NCBI GenBank assembly: GCA_016712525.1
Contig: JADJQX010000007.1
Location: 1,116,001-1,180,000, forward strand
Length of the DNA: 64,000 nt
Direction: 5' to 3'
Origin: Myxococcales bacterium
GTDB lineage: Bacteria > Myxococcota_A > Polyangia > Polyangiales > Polyangiaceae
Shown: positions 1-9,142 of the stretch, one piece after another
Numbering within the stretch: the stretch's first letter is position 1
Layout: every line of letters starts with the position of its first letter
Notes under the pieces: model-generated
The model's database searches: none
Told to the model about the DNA's origin: nothing
Seen by the model: only the letters and a program-made list of their open reading frames with translations
Program-made: the position numbers and the translations under genes

Positions 1-704
1 CCCGAGTTTCCGGGAGCGATGAGGGCGTCGGTCTGGAGGTGGGCGCCGCTCACGGCGCTCACGATGCCTTGCGACACGCTGTACTTGAGCACCCCCTCGA
101 AGCCTCGCTCGGACAGCGTCCCGTACGGGTGACCGAGCGCGACCACGGGCCACCCGGGCTCGACGTGCTGCCGCGGGAGGAGAGGCTCTTCGGGCTGCTC
201 GCCCGAGAGCTCGAGGAGCGCGAGATCGTTGGCCTCGTCGACGGCGACCACCTCACCCGCCATCGCCTTGCCACTCGAGAGCACGATCCGCGCGTACCGG
301 CTCGCCTCGACGACGTGCAGCGCCGTCAAGACATGCCGCTTCGTGTGGAACACGAAGCCCGCGCCGAGCCCACCCTCGGGGCGCTCGACCACGACGACTT
401 TGTTCCGTGTTTCCCTATAGATACGCGCCGCGAAGGAGGGCTCGCAGGCGGGGCCGTTCCTCCCGGGCGGCGAGGGCGGGGGCGGCTTCGCTTCGGTCTT
501 CGCCGCGACGACGGGAAGCTCGGGCGACTCGGCGAACGAGGCACCGCTTTCGGCGCGCGTCCCCACCGAGGTCCCGCTCTCCGAGGTCGGGGTGTCGGCG
601 AGGGCCGAAGGCGCCAGGAGGGCGACGGCGGTGAGCACGCGGGACACGACCCCTCGAGGACCGCGCGCCCATGCACCCTCGGGCCGCCGGGCCCGGCCCA
701 TCAT
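1..704 (-). CDS. Trypsin-like (HtrA/DegP-type) serine protease, 3' end outside window
   Basis: The reading frame is open from the left edge to an ATG at 704 and is cut before its stop codon. The visible 234 residues begin with a basic stretch and a hydrophobic segment at about residues 21-36 that looks like a signal peptide (end ...SALA). A Pro/Ala-rich linker follows to about residue 85, then a chymotrypsin-fold domain. The triad can be read as His130 (TALHVVE), Asp160 (NDLALLEL) and Ser234 in the GNSG motif, which is the last complete codon in the window. The family cleaves misfolded envelope proteins in the periplasm; that role is inferred from the fold and export signal. Whether a PDZ domain follows cannot be seen. 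The ATG overlaps the bamD stop as ATGA, so the protein is probably made by coupled translation after BamD, fitting a role in envelope protein quality control. Confidence 0.82.
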   Translation of the reverse strand, partial: MMGRARRPEGAWARGPRGVVSRVLTAVALLAPSALADTPTSESGTSVGTRAESGASFAESPELPVVAAKTEAKPPPPSPPGRNGPACEPSFAARIYRETRNKVVVVERPEGGLGAGFVFHTKRHVLTALHVVEASRYARIVLSSGKAMAGEVVAVDEANDLALLELSGEQPEEPLLPRQHVEPGWPVVALGHPYGTLSERGFEGVLKYSVSQGIVSAVSGAHLQTDALIAPGNS

Positions 705-1732
705 CCGCCTTGGGCGCCCTTGGTCGCGCCGCCGCCGGTGCCGATGAACCCGAGGTAGTTCTTCGCTTGCTCGACGATGGGCGACTGCGGGTAGTCCCGC
801 ACGATCGCCTCGAAGGCCTCTTTCGCCTCCGGGGGCTTCTTCATCTTGAGGTAGGTCTCGCCGAGGAGGAGCAGCGCCTCCGGCTCGAGGCCCGACCCGA
901 CGTGCCCTGCGGTGCGGCGGAGGGTGAGCTTGGTGTCGGCTGCGACCTTCGGCGGCGCCGTTCGGCTCGTGCCGCCACGCGCCTCGACGTCGCGGACCCC
1001 ACGCGCGCCCCGCCCACGAGGGACCTCGCCCTCGTGCTCCGGGTCCTGCGGCACCTCGGTCTCGTCGCCCTCGGCGCCTCCGAAGTTGCGGAGCGCGTAG
1101 AGGATCCGCCCGACGGCGGCCTCGAAGTTTCCGCGGTTCAAGTAGAACCGCGCGACGTAGAGCTCGTGCCGGACCAAGCGGGCGGTCACGTCGGTCAGAA
1201 GCTCGCGGATCTTCTCGGTTTCTTTGGCCTCGGGGTAATCGGCCACGAAGCCCTTGACCTCGCGGTAGGCGTCCATGACGACGCCCTGGTCGCGCTCGTC
1301 GGCCGTGGGGAGCAAGAGCGAGTCGCTGATCTGCCGGTACTCGGCCTCGGCGATGCGCGAGCGCGCGTAGACCACCTCGGCCTGATCGGCGCGGTGGTCG
1401 TGCACGAACTGGCGGTACTGGCGAACGGCTTCGGCGAACTTGTCTTGTTCGAAGTCGATGTCGGCGAGCCGGAGCTCGGCGAGCTTCGCGTAGCGCGAGT
1501 ACGAGTACTTCCGACGGACCTCGCGGAGGAGCGCCTGCGCCTCGAGCCAGTTTTTGTCGTCGAACTCGACCATCGCGGCGTCGTACGAGCGCTTTGCGTC
1601 GGCCGTGTAGTTGAGGGGCGTCTTGGACTCTTGGAGGTCGCAGCCGGCGAGCGAAACCAAGCCCACGGGCACGAGGCCGATGACCGCGCGGAAGGCCAAC
1701 GCACGCGACACGGAACGCTCACTACGACCCAT
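701..1732 (-). CDS. bamD: BamD-like outer membrane assembly lipoprotein
   Basis: The 343-residue protein has a lipoprotein signal peptide with lipobox LAGC (Cys31), followed by a tetratricopeptide solenoid (residues about 45-215 and 282-335). Phrases such as SYDAAMVEFDDKNW, ADIDFEQDKFAEAVRQYRQF and ALLLLGETYLKMKKPPEAKEAF are typical of BamD/YfiO. BamD is the essential helical lipoprotein of the BAM complex that inserts beta-barrel proteins into the outer membrane from the periplasmic side. It is longer than the usual roughly 245 residues because a charged, low-complexity stretch (about residues 219-280) is inserted between the last TPR units. It overlaps the downstream protease by 4 bases (ATGA). 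Upstream, 14 bp away, lies a small conserved protein in the same direction. The family call is firm; the insert is unexplained. Confidence 0.88.
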   Translation of the reverse strand: MGRSERSVSRALAFRAVIGLVPVGLVSLAGCDLQESKTPLNYTADAKRSYDAAMVEFDDKNWLEAQALLREVRRKYSYSRYAKLAELRLADIDFEQDKFAEAVRQYRQFVHDHRADQAEVVYARSRIAEAEYRQISDSLLLPTADERDQGVVMDAYREVKGFVADYPEAKETEKIRELLTDVTARLVRHELYVARFYLNRGNFEAAVGRILYALRNFGGAEGDETEVPQDPEHEGEVPRGRGARGVRDVEARGGTSRTAPPKVAADTKLTLRRTAGHVGSGLEPEALLLLGETYLKMKKPPEAKEAFEAIVRDYPQSPIVEQAKNYLGFIGTGGGATKGAQGG

Positions 1733-1746
1733 GAGGACCCCTTACA

Positions 1747-2094
1747 CTACTTTTCCCCACGCCACCGCACGATCTTGCGGGCGAGCGGGGCGTCGCCTTC
1801 GTGCCCCTTGACGACCTGGCGTACGAGCAGACGCACCTTCTCGCGGAGGGCCTCGACGTCGAGCCCAGCGGGCGCGTGGGCGCTGGCGTCAAGCTCGACG
1901 GCCACGTCGCCCGAGGCCGAGACGCGGGCCACCGTGGAGAGCGTCGCTCCGGGGAGCTCGACGCGCCCCGAGTACGTGCAGGGCAATCGGTCGTCGTCAC
2001 GAGGGCGCTCGAGCACCAGCCGAAAGCCCGTCTCCGGAAGGCCCCCCGTGATCATTCGCCGCCGCCGTGGTTTGCGCTCATCGCGCATGCCCAT
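1747..2094 (-). CDS. Small conserved hypothetical protein
   Basis: The frame extends upstream to 2361, but that part overlaps the kinase gene ending at 2124 and has shadow-like composition. The ATG at 2094 is chosen because it avoids the overlap; an in-frame ATG at 2088 is an alternative. The product is 115 residues with a basic N-terminus (MGMRDERKPRRRR) and no signal peptide, membrane segment or recognised motif. The body alternates short beta-like stretches (FRLVLERP, RVELPGATLSTVARVSASGDVAVELD), then a basic C-terminal helix. It sits 14 bp before bamD and 29 bp after the ZAS-kinase gene, so it is probably in the same transcript. I do not recognise a family and assign no function. Confidence 0.55.
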   Translation of the reverse strand: MGMRDERKPRRRRMITGGLPETGFRLVLERPRDDDRLPCTYSGRVELPGATLSTVARVSASGDVAVELDASAHAPAGLDVEALREKVRLLVRQVVKGHEGDAPLARKIVRWRGEK

Positions 2095-2123
2095 AGCAAA
2101 AGGGGCGGGGCGTTGGGAAATGG

Positions 2124-3149
2124 TCAGCCGACATGGACCGCGAGCACCCTCGCGACCTCGGCGAGCGGCGGCCGAAGGGCGGGCTCCGGAGAGAGCAGCG
2201 CATCGACGAGACCGAGAAGCTCCTGCGGGAGAGAAGGGACCCGCTCGCGCAGGGGCAAGATGCGCTCTTGGGTGAGCCGTTTGAAGATTTGGCCGAAGCT
2301 TCGCCCTTCCACCGGCCGCGTCCCGGCGAGGCATTCGTACGCGACCACACCGAGGGCCCACGCGTCGACGGCCGAGGTCAGGTGCGTAGAGCCCGTGATT
2401 TGCTCCGGTGACATGTAGTGCGGCGTCCCCACGACCATGCCCGTGTCGGTGAGGCGGGTCGCCATCGCGAGCTGTGCGTCGTGACCGATGGCCTTCGCGA
2501 GGCCGAAATCGAGGAGGACCACGCGTGTCGCCTCGATGGGCCCTCGAGGATCGCCCTCGAGGAAGACGTTCTGGGGTTTCACGTCGCGATGGACGACCCC
2601 CGCCTCGTGCGCGAAGGCGAGCGCGCGGGCGAGCGGCGCGAGGACGCGAGAGGCCGCGGCAGAGGAGAGCCGGAGCTCGCGGGCGAGGCGGCGGTCGAGG
2701 CTCTCTCCGCGGAGGAGAGGTGACACGATGCCGATGCGGTCGTCGTGGACGACGACGTCGTGCACCCCGGCGATGTGGGGATGACGGAGCGTCGCGCCCA
2801 CCTGCGCCTCGCGACGAAACCGCGCGACGTGGCTCGGATCGTGGTCTTTCAGCACCTTGAGGGCGAACGTGCGCCCGCTCGCCGCTTCGCGGGCCTCGTG
2901 GACGACGCCGACCCCTCCCTCTCCGATCGCGCGGAGGAGCACGTACCCTCCGAAGACGGCCCCGTCGCTCGCGGTGGGCTCGAGGGCGGGCTCGGTCGGC
3001 TGGAACGCCGCGTCCTCCGAGAGGGCGACGACGAGCTCACGGCAGGCGCTGCAGGCCTCGACGTGTCGGAGGATCCTCTCGCGTGTCTCTTCGGCAAGGT
3101 CGCCGGCGAAGAGCGCGACGACCGTGGCTTCGTCGAGGCATGGGCTCAC
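2124..3149 (-). CDS. Ser/Thr protein kinase with N-terminal anti-sigma-type zinc finger
   Basis: The 341-residue product starts with a zinc-finger of the anti-sigma (ZAS/zf-HC2) type: Cys4 and H29-x3-C33-x2-C36. After a linker comes a Hanks-type kinase domain (about residues 68-341) with glycine loop GEGGVGVVHE, catalytic Lys98 (ALKVLK), catalytic loop HRDVKPQN (187-194) and DFG (214-216), so it should be an active kinase. There is no membrane segment or periplasmic domain; the protein ends with the kinase. The GTG at 3149 lies only 31 bp from the start of a divergent sigma-70-family gene. ZAS domains normally bind and silence an ECF sigma factor, so this protein probably controls the neighbouring sigma factor by binding, phosphorylation or both. 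That link is inferred from gene order and domain content. Confidence 0.85.
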   Translation of the reverse strand: MSPCLDEATVVALFAGDLAEETRERILRHVEACSACRELVVALSEDAAFQPTEPALEPTASDGAVFGGYVLLRAIGEGGVGVVHEAREAASGRTFALKVLKDHDPSHVARFRREAQVGATLRHPHIAGVHDVVVHDDRIGIVSPLLRGESLDRRLARELRLSSAAASRVLAPLARALAFAHEAGVVHRDVKPQNVFLEGDPRGPIEATRVVLLDFGLAKAIGHDAQLAMATRLTDTGMVVGTPHYMSPEQITGSTHLTSAVDAWALGVVAYECLAGTRPVEGRSFGQIFKRLTQERILPLRERVPSLPQELLGLVDALLSPEPALRPPLAEVARVLAVHVG

Positions 3150-3180
3150 GGCTCCATGCTACTCTCGCCGTAGGTTTTTC

Positions 3181-3993
3181 GTGAAAGAGACCACGCGCCA
3201 CACGCTCCTCGAGACGGCCCGCCGCGCCCACCCCACGTTGGTCGCCGACGAGGCCGCGTTCGCGACGTGGATCGAGGGGCGCTACCTCTCGGAGGACCCG
3301 CTCGACGCCCATTTGCCGGACGTGGTCCTCGCGCTCGCCTGCGAACGGGGTCTCCCGCGTGCGCTCGACATCTTCGAACGCGAGCTCGGCCCTGTCGTGT
3401 CGGGCGCCCTCACGCGCTTCCGTGTGTCCTCGGCCCTCGCCGACGATCTCGCCCAGCGTGTCCGCGAGCGGCTCTTCGTGGCGCGCGGCGAGACCCGGCC
3501 CAAAATCGCCGAATACTCAGGAAGATCATCGCTTTCAGCGTGGGTGAGAGCGGTCACGGCGCGGGTCGCGATCGACGAGCTCCGCAAGGCCCGTCGCCCC
3601 GAGGAGCCCGGGAGGCGTGACGCCGACGAAGAGCTCGCCAACGCCGCCGGCATCGACGACCCGGACCTGCGCGTCCTCCTCGAGACGTACGGTGACGGGT
3701 TCAAGGCGGCGTTCCAAGGGGCGCTCGCCGCGCTGCCCGAGCGGGATCGGCTGCTACTCCGCCTGTCCGTGGTCGACGGAATGGGCGTCGACGCGATCGG
3801 CGCGCTCCACGGCGTGCACAAGGCGACGGCGGCGCGGTGGATCGCGAAGGCGCGCGAGGACCTCGCCGACGGGACCCGCACGCGCCTCGGCGAGCGGTTT
3901 CGCCTGAGCCGCACCGAGCTCGAGAGCATCACGAGGCTCTGTCGGAGCCAGGTCGACGTCTCGCTCGTGCGCCTGCTCCGCAAGAGCCCCTGA
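3181..3993 (+). CDS. Sigma-70 family (ECF-like) RNA polymerase sigma factor
   Basis: GTG at 3181 is chosen because upstream sequence in this frame overlaps the divergent kinase gene; a weak GTAGGT precedes it. The product is 270 residues. A region 2-like helical part (about residues 75-145, ALADDLAQRVRERLF to RSSLSAWVRAVTARVAIDELRK) precedes a linker, then a region 4-like helix-turn-helix at about 180-235 (LAALPERDRLLLRLSVVDGM to VHKATAARWIAKARE). An unusual N-terminal extension of about 65 residues and a C-terminal tail (RLSRTELESITRLCRSQVDVSLVRLL) are present. It would direct RNA polymerase to its own promoters. The partner kinase with a ZAS domain is divergent across 31 bp, so their promoters must overlap each other or the coding sequences. 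The sigma family call is firm; the subgroup is not assigned. Confidence 0.8.
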   Translation: MKETTRHTLLETARRAHPTLVADEAAFATWIEGRYLSEDPLDAHLPDVVLALACERGLPRALDIFERELGPVVSGALTRFRVSSALADDLAQRVRERLFVARGETRPKIAEYSGRSSLSAWVRAVTARVAIDELRKARRPEEPGRRDADEELANAAGIDDPDLRVLLETYGDGFKAAFQGALAALPERDRLLLRLSVVDGMGVDAIGALHGVHKATAARWIAKAREDLADGTRTRLGERFRLSRTELESITRLCRSQVDVSLVRLLRKSP

Positions 3994-3996
3994 AGC

Positions 3997-4032
3997 CGCA
4001 CGTCGGGCCCGCGCGTCGTGCGTCGTTTTTTT
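3997..4032 (+). terminator. Candidate intrinsic terminator after sigma factor gene
   Basis: Directly after the sigma gene stop, arms CGCACG (3997-4002) and CGTGCG (4017-4022) can pair around a GC-rich loop containing a short palindrome. A run of seven T follows at 4026-4032. Short stem, but position and T-run fit a Rho-independent terminator. Confidence 0.5.
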
Positions 4033-4141
4033 CGAAACGTTTTTTGCGACGGCGGCGCGGCGCCCCCGTCTCGGGGACGAGGGCGGCCGAGCGTCACCCT
4101 CTTCCGATAACAAAAAACGTATTCGATACAGGGAGTTCCAT

Positions 4142-4426
4142 ATGAAGCAGCTCATCGCCCTCGCCACGCTCGGTCTCGCCCTCGGCCTCGCGGCCTGCTC
4201 GTCCGACGGGTCGTCCGGTGGTGGCTCGGGGAGTGGCAGCGGCGGAAACAACGACACGTCGTCGTCCAGCTCGTCGAGCTGCGAGAAGCAGTACCTCTGC
4301 CAAAACGGCGCGTGCAAATGCACGAACGAGGGCCCGAACAAGGGCTCGAGCTGCTGCGATCCCGACGAGAGCTCGTGCGCGTCGTCGAGCTCGAACTGCA
4401 ACACCTTCTGCAAGGTGTGCAAGTAG
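4142..4426 (+). CDS. Small cysteine-rich lipoprotein
   Basis: ATG at 4142 is preceded by a GGGAG ribosome-binding site. The 94-residue product has a lipoprotein signal peptide with lipobox LAAC (Cys19), a low-complexity Ser/Gly linker (residues about 20-46), and a compact C-terminal domain of about 48 residues with eight to nine cysteines (CEKQYLCQNGACKC ... CKVCK). The spacing suggests a disulfide-rich knot exposed on the envelope or cell surface. No enzyme motif is visible and I do not recognise the family. The gene stands alone between the sigma factor terminator and a convergent PEGA-protein gene 26 bp away. It could be controlled by the upstream sigma factor, but nothing in the sequence proves this. 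Confidence 0.7.
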   Translation: MKQLIALATLGLALGLAACSSDGSSGGGSGSGSGGNNDTSSSSSSSCEKQYLCQNGACKCTNEGPNKGSSCCDPDESSCASSSSNCNTFCKVCK

Positions 4427-4452
4427 GCACGAAGACAGGACGAGGGGTGAGC

Positions 4453-5448
4453 TCAGGGGACCGCCACGACCCAGCCGAGCCCACCTCCGTTCGCGGGCGG
4501 GACCTCGGGCTCGGGTCGTGCCACGAAGTACGTGACGAGCGCCGCCCCCCCGACGAGGGCCACGAGGCCGCCCCAGAACCACGGGCGCGCGAGCACCGAC
4601 GGGGAGTCGGGGCGAAGGGGGGCGCGGAGGCTCGTGTCCTGCCCCGCCTCCACGCGTAGCTCGACCTCGTACGGGACGAACCCGGCCTTTCGGACCTTCA
4701 CCCGGTGGAGGCCGGGCGTGCGCTCGACGGTGACGGGCGTCTCGCCGACGTCGAGGCCATCGACGGTCACGACGCCGGAGGGGGCGCTCGTCACGGCGAT
4801 CCTCCCGGGGAGGCGGTCTTGCGCGAGCACGGCCTTCGGGGCTGGTCCCGGGCGCTCCCCCGGGGCGAGGCCGAGGCGAACGACGGCGTCCGTAAACCCT
4901 TGTTTCGACATGAGAATAACGTGCGGGCCGGGGTCGGCGCGGAGCACGATGCGAGCGGGCGAGGGGCCAAGGGACACAGCCTCGGCCCGCCCGCCCGGCG
5001 AGATCCCGGCGACCCACGCGCCGGACGGTGCGCGCCGGAGGGGGCGGCCGTCGACGAGGAGCAGCGCGTCTCCCGGCGACACCTCCACGAGAGCCTCGGC
5101 CACGGTCGCGCGCACCTCGGAGAGGAAGACCTCCGCGTCGCGACGCACGGGCTCGGGAAGAGGGGCGCTCGTGTCGGCGAGCGAGGCCACGAAGGCCCGC
5201 TCGGCCCGGGTGGAGTGCCCGAGCGCGCGCTCGCACACTCCGATGTTGAAGGACGTGACCGGGTGGGGTCTCTTCGCCGCCGATCGCTCGAAGGCCTCGA
5301 GCGCCTCGGCCCAGCGCGACTCCCGCACGCGCTCCGTGCCTTGCACGAAGTCCTCTCGAGCGCTCGGGTCGTCTTCGGCCCGAGCCGAGCCGTGCATCGC
5401 CACGACGAGCAGGGTGGAGGCCACGATGAAGAGGGGGGCGGATCTCAT
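4453..5448 (-). CDS. Exported TPR/PEGA-domain protein
   Basis: The 331-residue product has a signal peptide (residues 1-24, ending SARAED). A TPR-like helical part follows (about 30-95, EDFVQGTERVRESRWAEALEAFERSA). Beta-rich regions include a clear PEGA domain at about 215-280 (IAVTSAPSGVVTVDGLDVGETP). A C-terminal transmembrane helix lies at about 296-316 (FWGGLVALVGGAALVTYFVA). PEGA domains are small surface- or peptidoglycan-associated modules common in Myxococcota and often sit beside Ser/Thr kinases. Here the gene starts 16 bp after the stop of a transmembrane kinase, so the two are very likely one operon and may share a pathway. The substrate or ligand is unknown. Confidence 0.75.
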   Translation of the reverse strand: MRSAPLFIVASTLLVVAMHGSARAEDDPSAREDFVQGTERVRESRWAEALEAFERSAAKRPHPVTSFNIGVCERALGHSTRAERAFVASLADTSAPLPEPVRRDAEVFLSEVRATVAEALVEVSPGDALLLVDGRPLRRAPSGAWVAGISPGGRAEAVSLGPSPARIVLRADPGPHVILMSKQGFTDAVVRLGLAPGERPGPAPKAVLAQDRLPGRIAVTSAPSGVVTVDGLDVGETPVTVERTPGLHRVKVRKAGFVPYEVELRVEAGQDTSLRAPLRPDSPSVLARPWFWGGLVALVGGAALVTYFVARPEPEVPPANGGGLGWVVAVP

Positions 5449-5464
5449 GGCGCGCTAGGCAAAG

Positions 5465-6790
5465 TCAGAACGGCGGGGTGACCACCACCCCGGCGGGGCC
5501 ACGGCCGACGGATCCCACGGGAGCGACCGGCGCCGACGGAGCGGCGGACACGACGGACTTCGGCCCAGGCGCCGTGGAGCCCGCGGTCGTCGGAGGAGGC
5601 ATGGGTGCGCGCGCGGGAGTGGACGCGCTCGCGACGGGCGACGCCGACAAGAGCGAAGGGGCCGACGAAGAGGGCGACGCGGAGGGCGAGGGGCTCGTCT
5701 CCGAGGGGCTCGCGACGATGGCGGCCGCGGCGCGAGGCTCGGGCTGCACGGTTGGGGCAGGCGCGCTCGCAAGACGCCGAGCGGCCATCGTGCCGCTCGC
5801 GCCCACCGCGAGGAAGAGCGCCGCGGCGAGGGCCAGGCCCGTACGTCGCCTCGCCTCGCCGAAGACGGGCCGTGGCCCCTCTGGGGAGTGCGTCGCCTCA
5901 GGGGCGTCCGTGGAGGCGCAGGCGTCGACGAAGCGCGCGAGGGAGCCGCGGGCTTCGCGATCGCTCACGAGGAGCGCGTCGATCGCGTGGCAAACGGCCC
6001 GGGGGACCCCCGACGTCGCTCCCTCGAGGGGAGGCCGAGCGCCCTGCGCGATCGCCTTCAGCACCTGCCCGAGGTTGTCGCCGCGGACAGGGCGCACCCC
6101 GGCGAGCACCTCGTAGGCGAGGACGCCGAAGGACCACGCGTCGGAGCGCGCGTCGAGGTCGGTCTCGCCGAAGCCCTGTTCGGGCGACATGTAGTACGGC
6201 GTGCCCAGCATGGCGCCGGTCGTCGTGAGCGGCGTGTCCATGTCGTCGCCGAGGACGTCCTTCGCGAGCTTCGCGATGCCGAGATCGAGGAGCCTCACCA
6301 CGCTGCCTTCGACGGGCGTCGCGAGCAAGAAGACGTTGTCGGGCTTGAGATCGCGATGAACGACGCCCTTCGCGTGCGCCGCGGCGATGGCCCCCGCGAG
6401 ATCGACGAGGAGGGGGAGCGCGTCGCCGGCGGGGATCTTGGTCTCACGGTCGAGGCGAGCGCGCAGGGTCTCGCCGTGGAGTCGGGCCATGACGAGGACC
6501 GTGCGCCCCTCGTGCTCGAGCACGTCGTCGATCGGGAGCACCCGCGGGTCCTCGACGGCCACCGAGGCGCGCGCCTCGCGGAGGGCACGCTCGCGCATGC
6601 GCTCGGCTCTCCTCGGATCCCGGCGCCCCCGCGACGGAAGGTCCCGAAGGAGCTTCAACGCCACGGGCCTTCGGGTGACGAGGTGCTCCGCAGCCCACAC
6701 GACCCCCATGCCCCCCTCACCGAGGGGGGTCGTGAGCCGGTATTTCTCGGCGACGACGTCGCCCGCGCGGAGCCCTTCGAGCACGCTCAC
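5465..6790 (-). CDS. Transmembrane Ser/Thr protein kinase
   Basis: The open frame reaches 6913, but this would run into the groESL CIRCE operator. The start is probably one of three GTG codons at 6802, 6790 or 6784; 6790 is used here (441 residues). The kinase domain spans about residues 18-292: glycine loop GEGGMGVVWAAE, catalytic Lys46, HRDLKPDN at 145-152, and DLG (169-171) where DFG is usual. The activation segment has GTPYYMSPEQ. A single transmembrane helix follows at about 317-336. The C-terminal part (about 100 residues) is Ala/Pro/Ser-rich and likely outside the inner membrane. It is followed at 16 bp by the PEGA-protein gene (same operon) and is divergent from groES-groEL, sharing the intergenic region. 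A link to heat or envelope stress is possible but unproven. Confidence 0.85.
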   Translation of the reverse strand: MSVLEGLRAGDVVAEKYRLTTPLGEGGMGVVWAAEHLVTRRPVALKLLRDLPSRGRRDPRRAERMRERALREARASVAVEDPRVLPIDDVLEHEGRTVLVMARLHGETLRARLDRETKIPAGDALPLLVDLAGAIAAAHAKGVVHRDLKPDNVFLLATPVEGSVVRLLDLGIAKLAKDVLGDDMDTPLTTTGAMLGTPYYMSPEQGFGETDLDARSDAWSFGVLAYEVLAGVRPVRGDNLGQVLKAIAQGARPPLEGATSGVPRAVCHAIDALLVSDREARGSLARFVDACASTDAPEATHSPEGPRPVFGEARRRTGLALAAALFLAVGASGTMAARRLASAPAPTVQPEPRAAAAIVASPSETSPSPSASPSSSAPSLLSASPVASASTPARAPMPPPTTAGSTAPGPKSVVSAAPSAPVAPVGSVGRGPAGVVVTPPF

Positions 6791-6866
6791 CGTGGATACC
6801 ACGCCCGCTCGAACGCGCGAGCGCCCGCAAAACTCTCTCGGCCTCGCCTTTTCCGGCGGTCGACCC

Positions 6867-6894
6867 TTGACGGGGGAGGGGGGTGCTTTACTTT
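6867..6894 (+). promoter_or_regulatory. Candidate sigma-70 promoter of groES-groEL
   Basis: TTGACG (6867-6872, five of six matches to the -35 consensus) and TACTTT (6889-6894, three of six matches to the -10) are separated by 16 bp. Transcription would begin near 6901, at the left edge of the CIRCE operator, which is the usual repressor-over-start arrangement. The -10 is weak, so the exact site needs mapping. Confidence 0.45.
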
Positions 6895-6902
6895 GGCGCC
6901 CG

Positions 6903-6929
6903 CTGGCACTCATTCAAGGTGAGTGCTAA
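6903..6929 (+). promoter_or_regulatory. CIRCE operator (HrcA site) upstream of groES
   Basis: An inverted repeat CTGGCACTC (6903-6911), a 9-bp spacer, and GAGTGCTAA (6921-6929) match the CIRCE consensus (TTAGCACTC-N9-GAGTGCTAA) with two mismatches in the left arm only. HrcA binds CIRCE as a repressor that is released when GroEL is occupied by unfolded protein, giving heat-shock induction. It lies 84 bp before groES and overlaps the upstream frame extension of the divergent kinase gene, so it could also influence that gene. Confidence 0.92.
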
Positions 6930-7013
6930 CAACGCGCTCTGGCGGGCCTTCCCCCGGGGACCTGGGCCCCAGCGCCAACCCAAACTATCGAAACTCCACA
7001 GGAAAAAAGAGCC

Positions 7014-7304
7014 ATGAAAGTTCGCCCGCTCCTCGACCGCATCGTCGTCAAGCGCACCGAAGAAGAGCAGAAGACCAAGGGGGGCATCATCATCCCCGAC
7101 ACCGCGAAAGAGAAGCCGCTCGAGGGCCTCGTCATCGCCGTGGGCAACGGCAAGGTGCTGAACAACGGCAAGCTCGCGGCGCTCGAGGTGAAGGCCGGCG
7201 ACCGCATCCTCTTCGGCAAGTACTCGGGCACCGAGGTCAAGCTCGACGGCGAGGAGCACGTGATCCTCCGCGAGGACGACATCCTCGCCGTGTTCGACAA
7301 GTGA
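7014..7304 (+). CDS. groES: Co-chaperonin GroES
   Basis: The 96-residue product is full length for GroES. It starts MKVRPLLDRIVVKR and contains the mobile loop region EEEQKTKGGIIIPDTAKEKP and the C-terminal phrase ILREDDILAVFDK, all typical. GroES forms the heptameric lid of the GroEL folding chamber in the cytoplasm. An AGGA ribosome-binding site sits about 12 bases before the ATG. groEL follows 39 bp downstream, so the two form one operon under the CIRCE operator at 6903-6929. Nothing unusual is seen. Confidence 0.98.
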   Translation: MKVRPLLDRIVVKRTEEEQKTKGGIIIPDTAKEKPLEGLVIAVGNGKVLNNGKLAALEVKAGDRILFGKYSGTEVKLDGEEHVILREDDILAVFDK

Positions 7305-7343
7305 GCCGCGGCTCGCGTCCGTAAGCTTTTTCGAGGAATTCCT

Positions 7344-9014
<1,671 letters not shown>

Positions 9015-9038
9015 GCGCTGCCGCGATCGCGTTGGGCA

Positions 9039-9068
9039 GGAGAGATTCCGACGATTCGGAGTCTCTCC
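9039..9068. terminator. Strong hairpin between convergent groEL and HNH genes
   Basis: Bases 9039-9051 pair with 9056-9068 as a 13-bp stem (one G-T pair) with tetraloop CGAT. It lies 24 bp after the groEL stop and before the end of the convergent HNH gene at 9143. No T-run follows on either strand, so it is either a Rho-assisted or bidirectional terminator or an mRNA 3'-end stabiliser. Confidence 0.6.
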
Positions 9069-9142
9069 GCCGACCGCGCCTTCGCGAACCCGAGGCGGGC
9101 TCCCGGTCCACGTGGCCGCGGAGCCCGGCTCCATTTTCGGGC

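Noticed and set aside
39..758. Plus-strand frame of 239 codons
   Set aside because: It shadows the minus-strand serine protease and part of bamD; the protease triad motifs are only on the minus strand.
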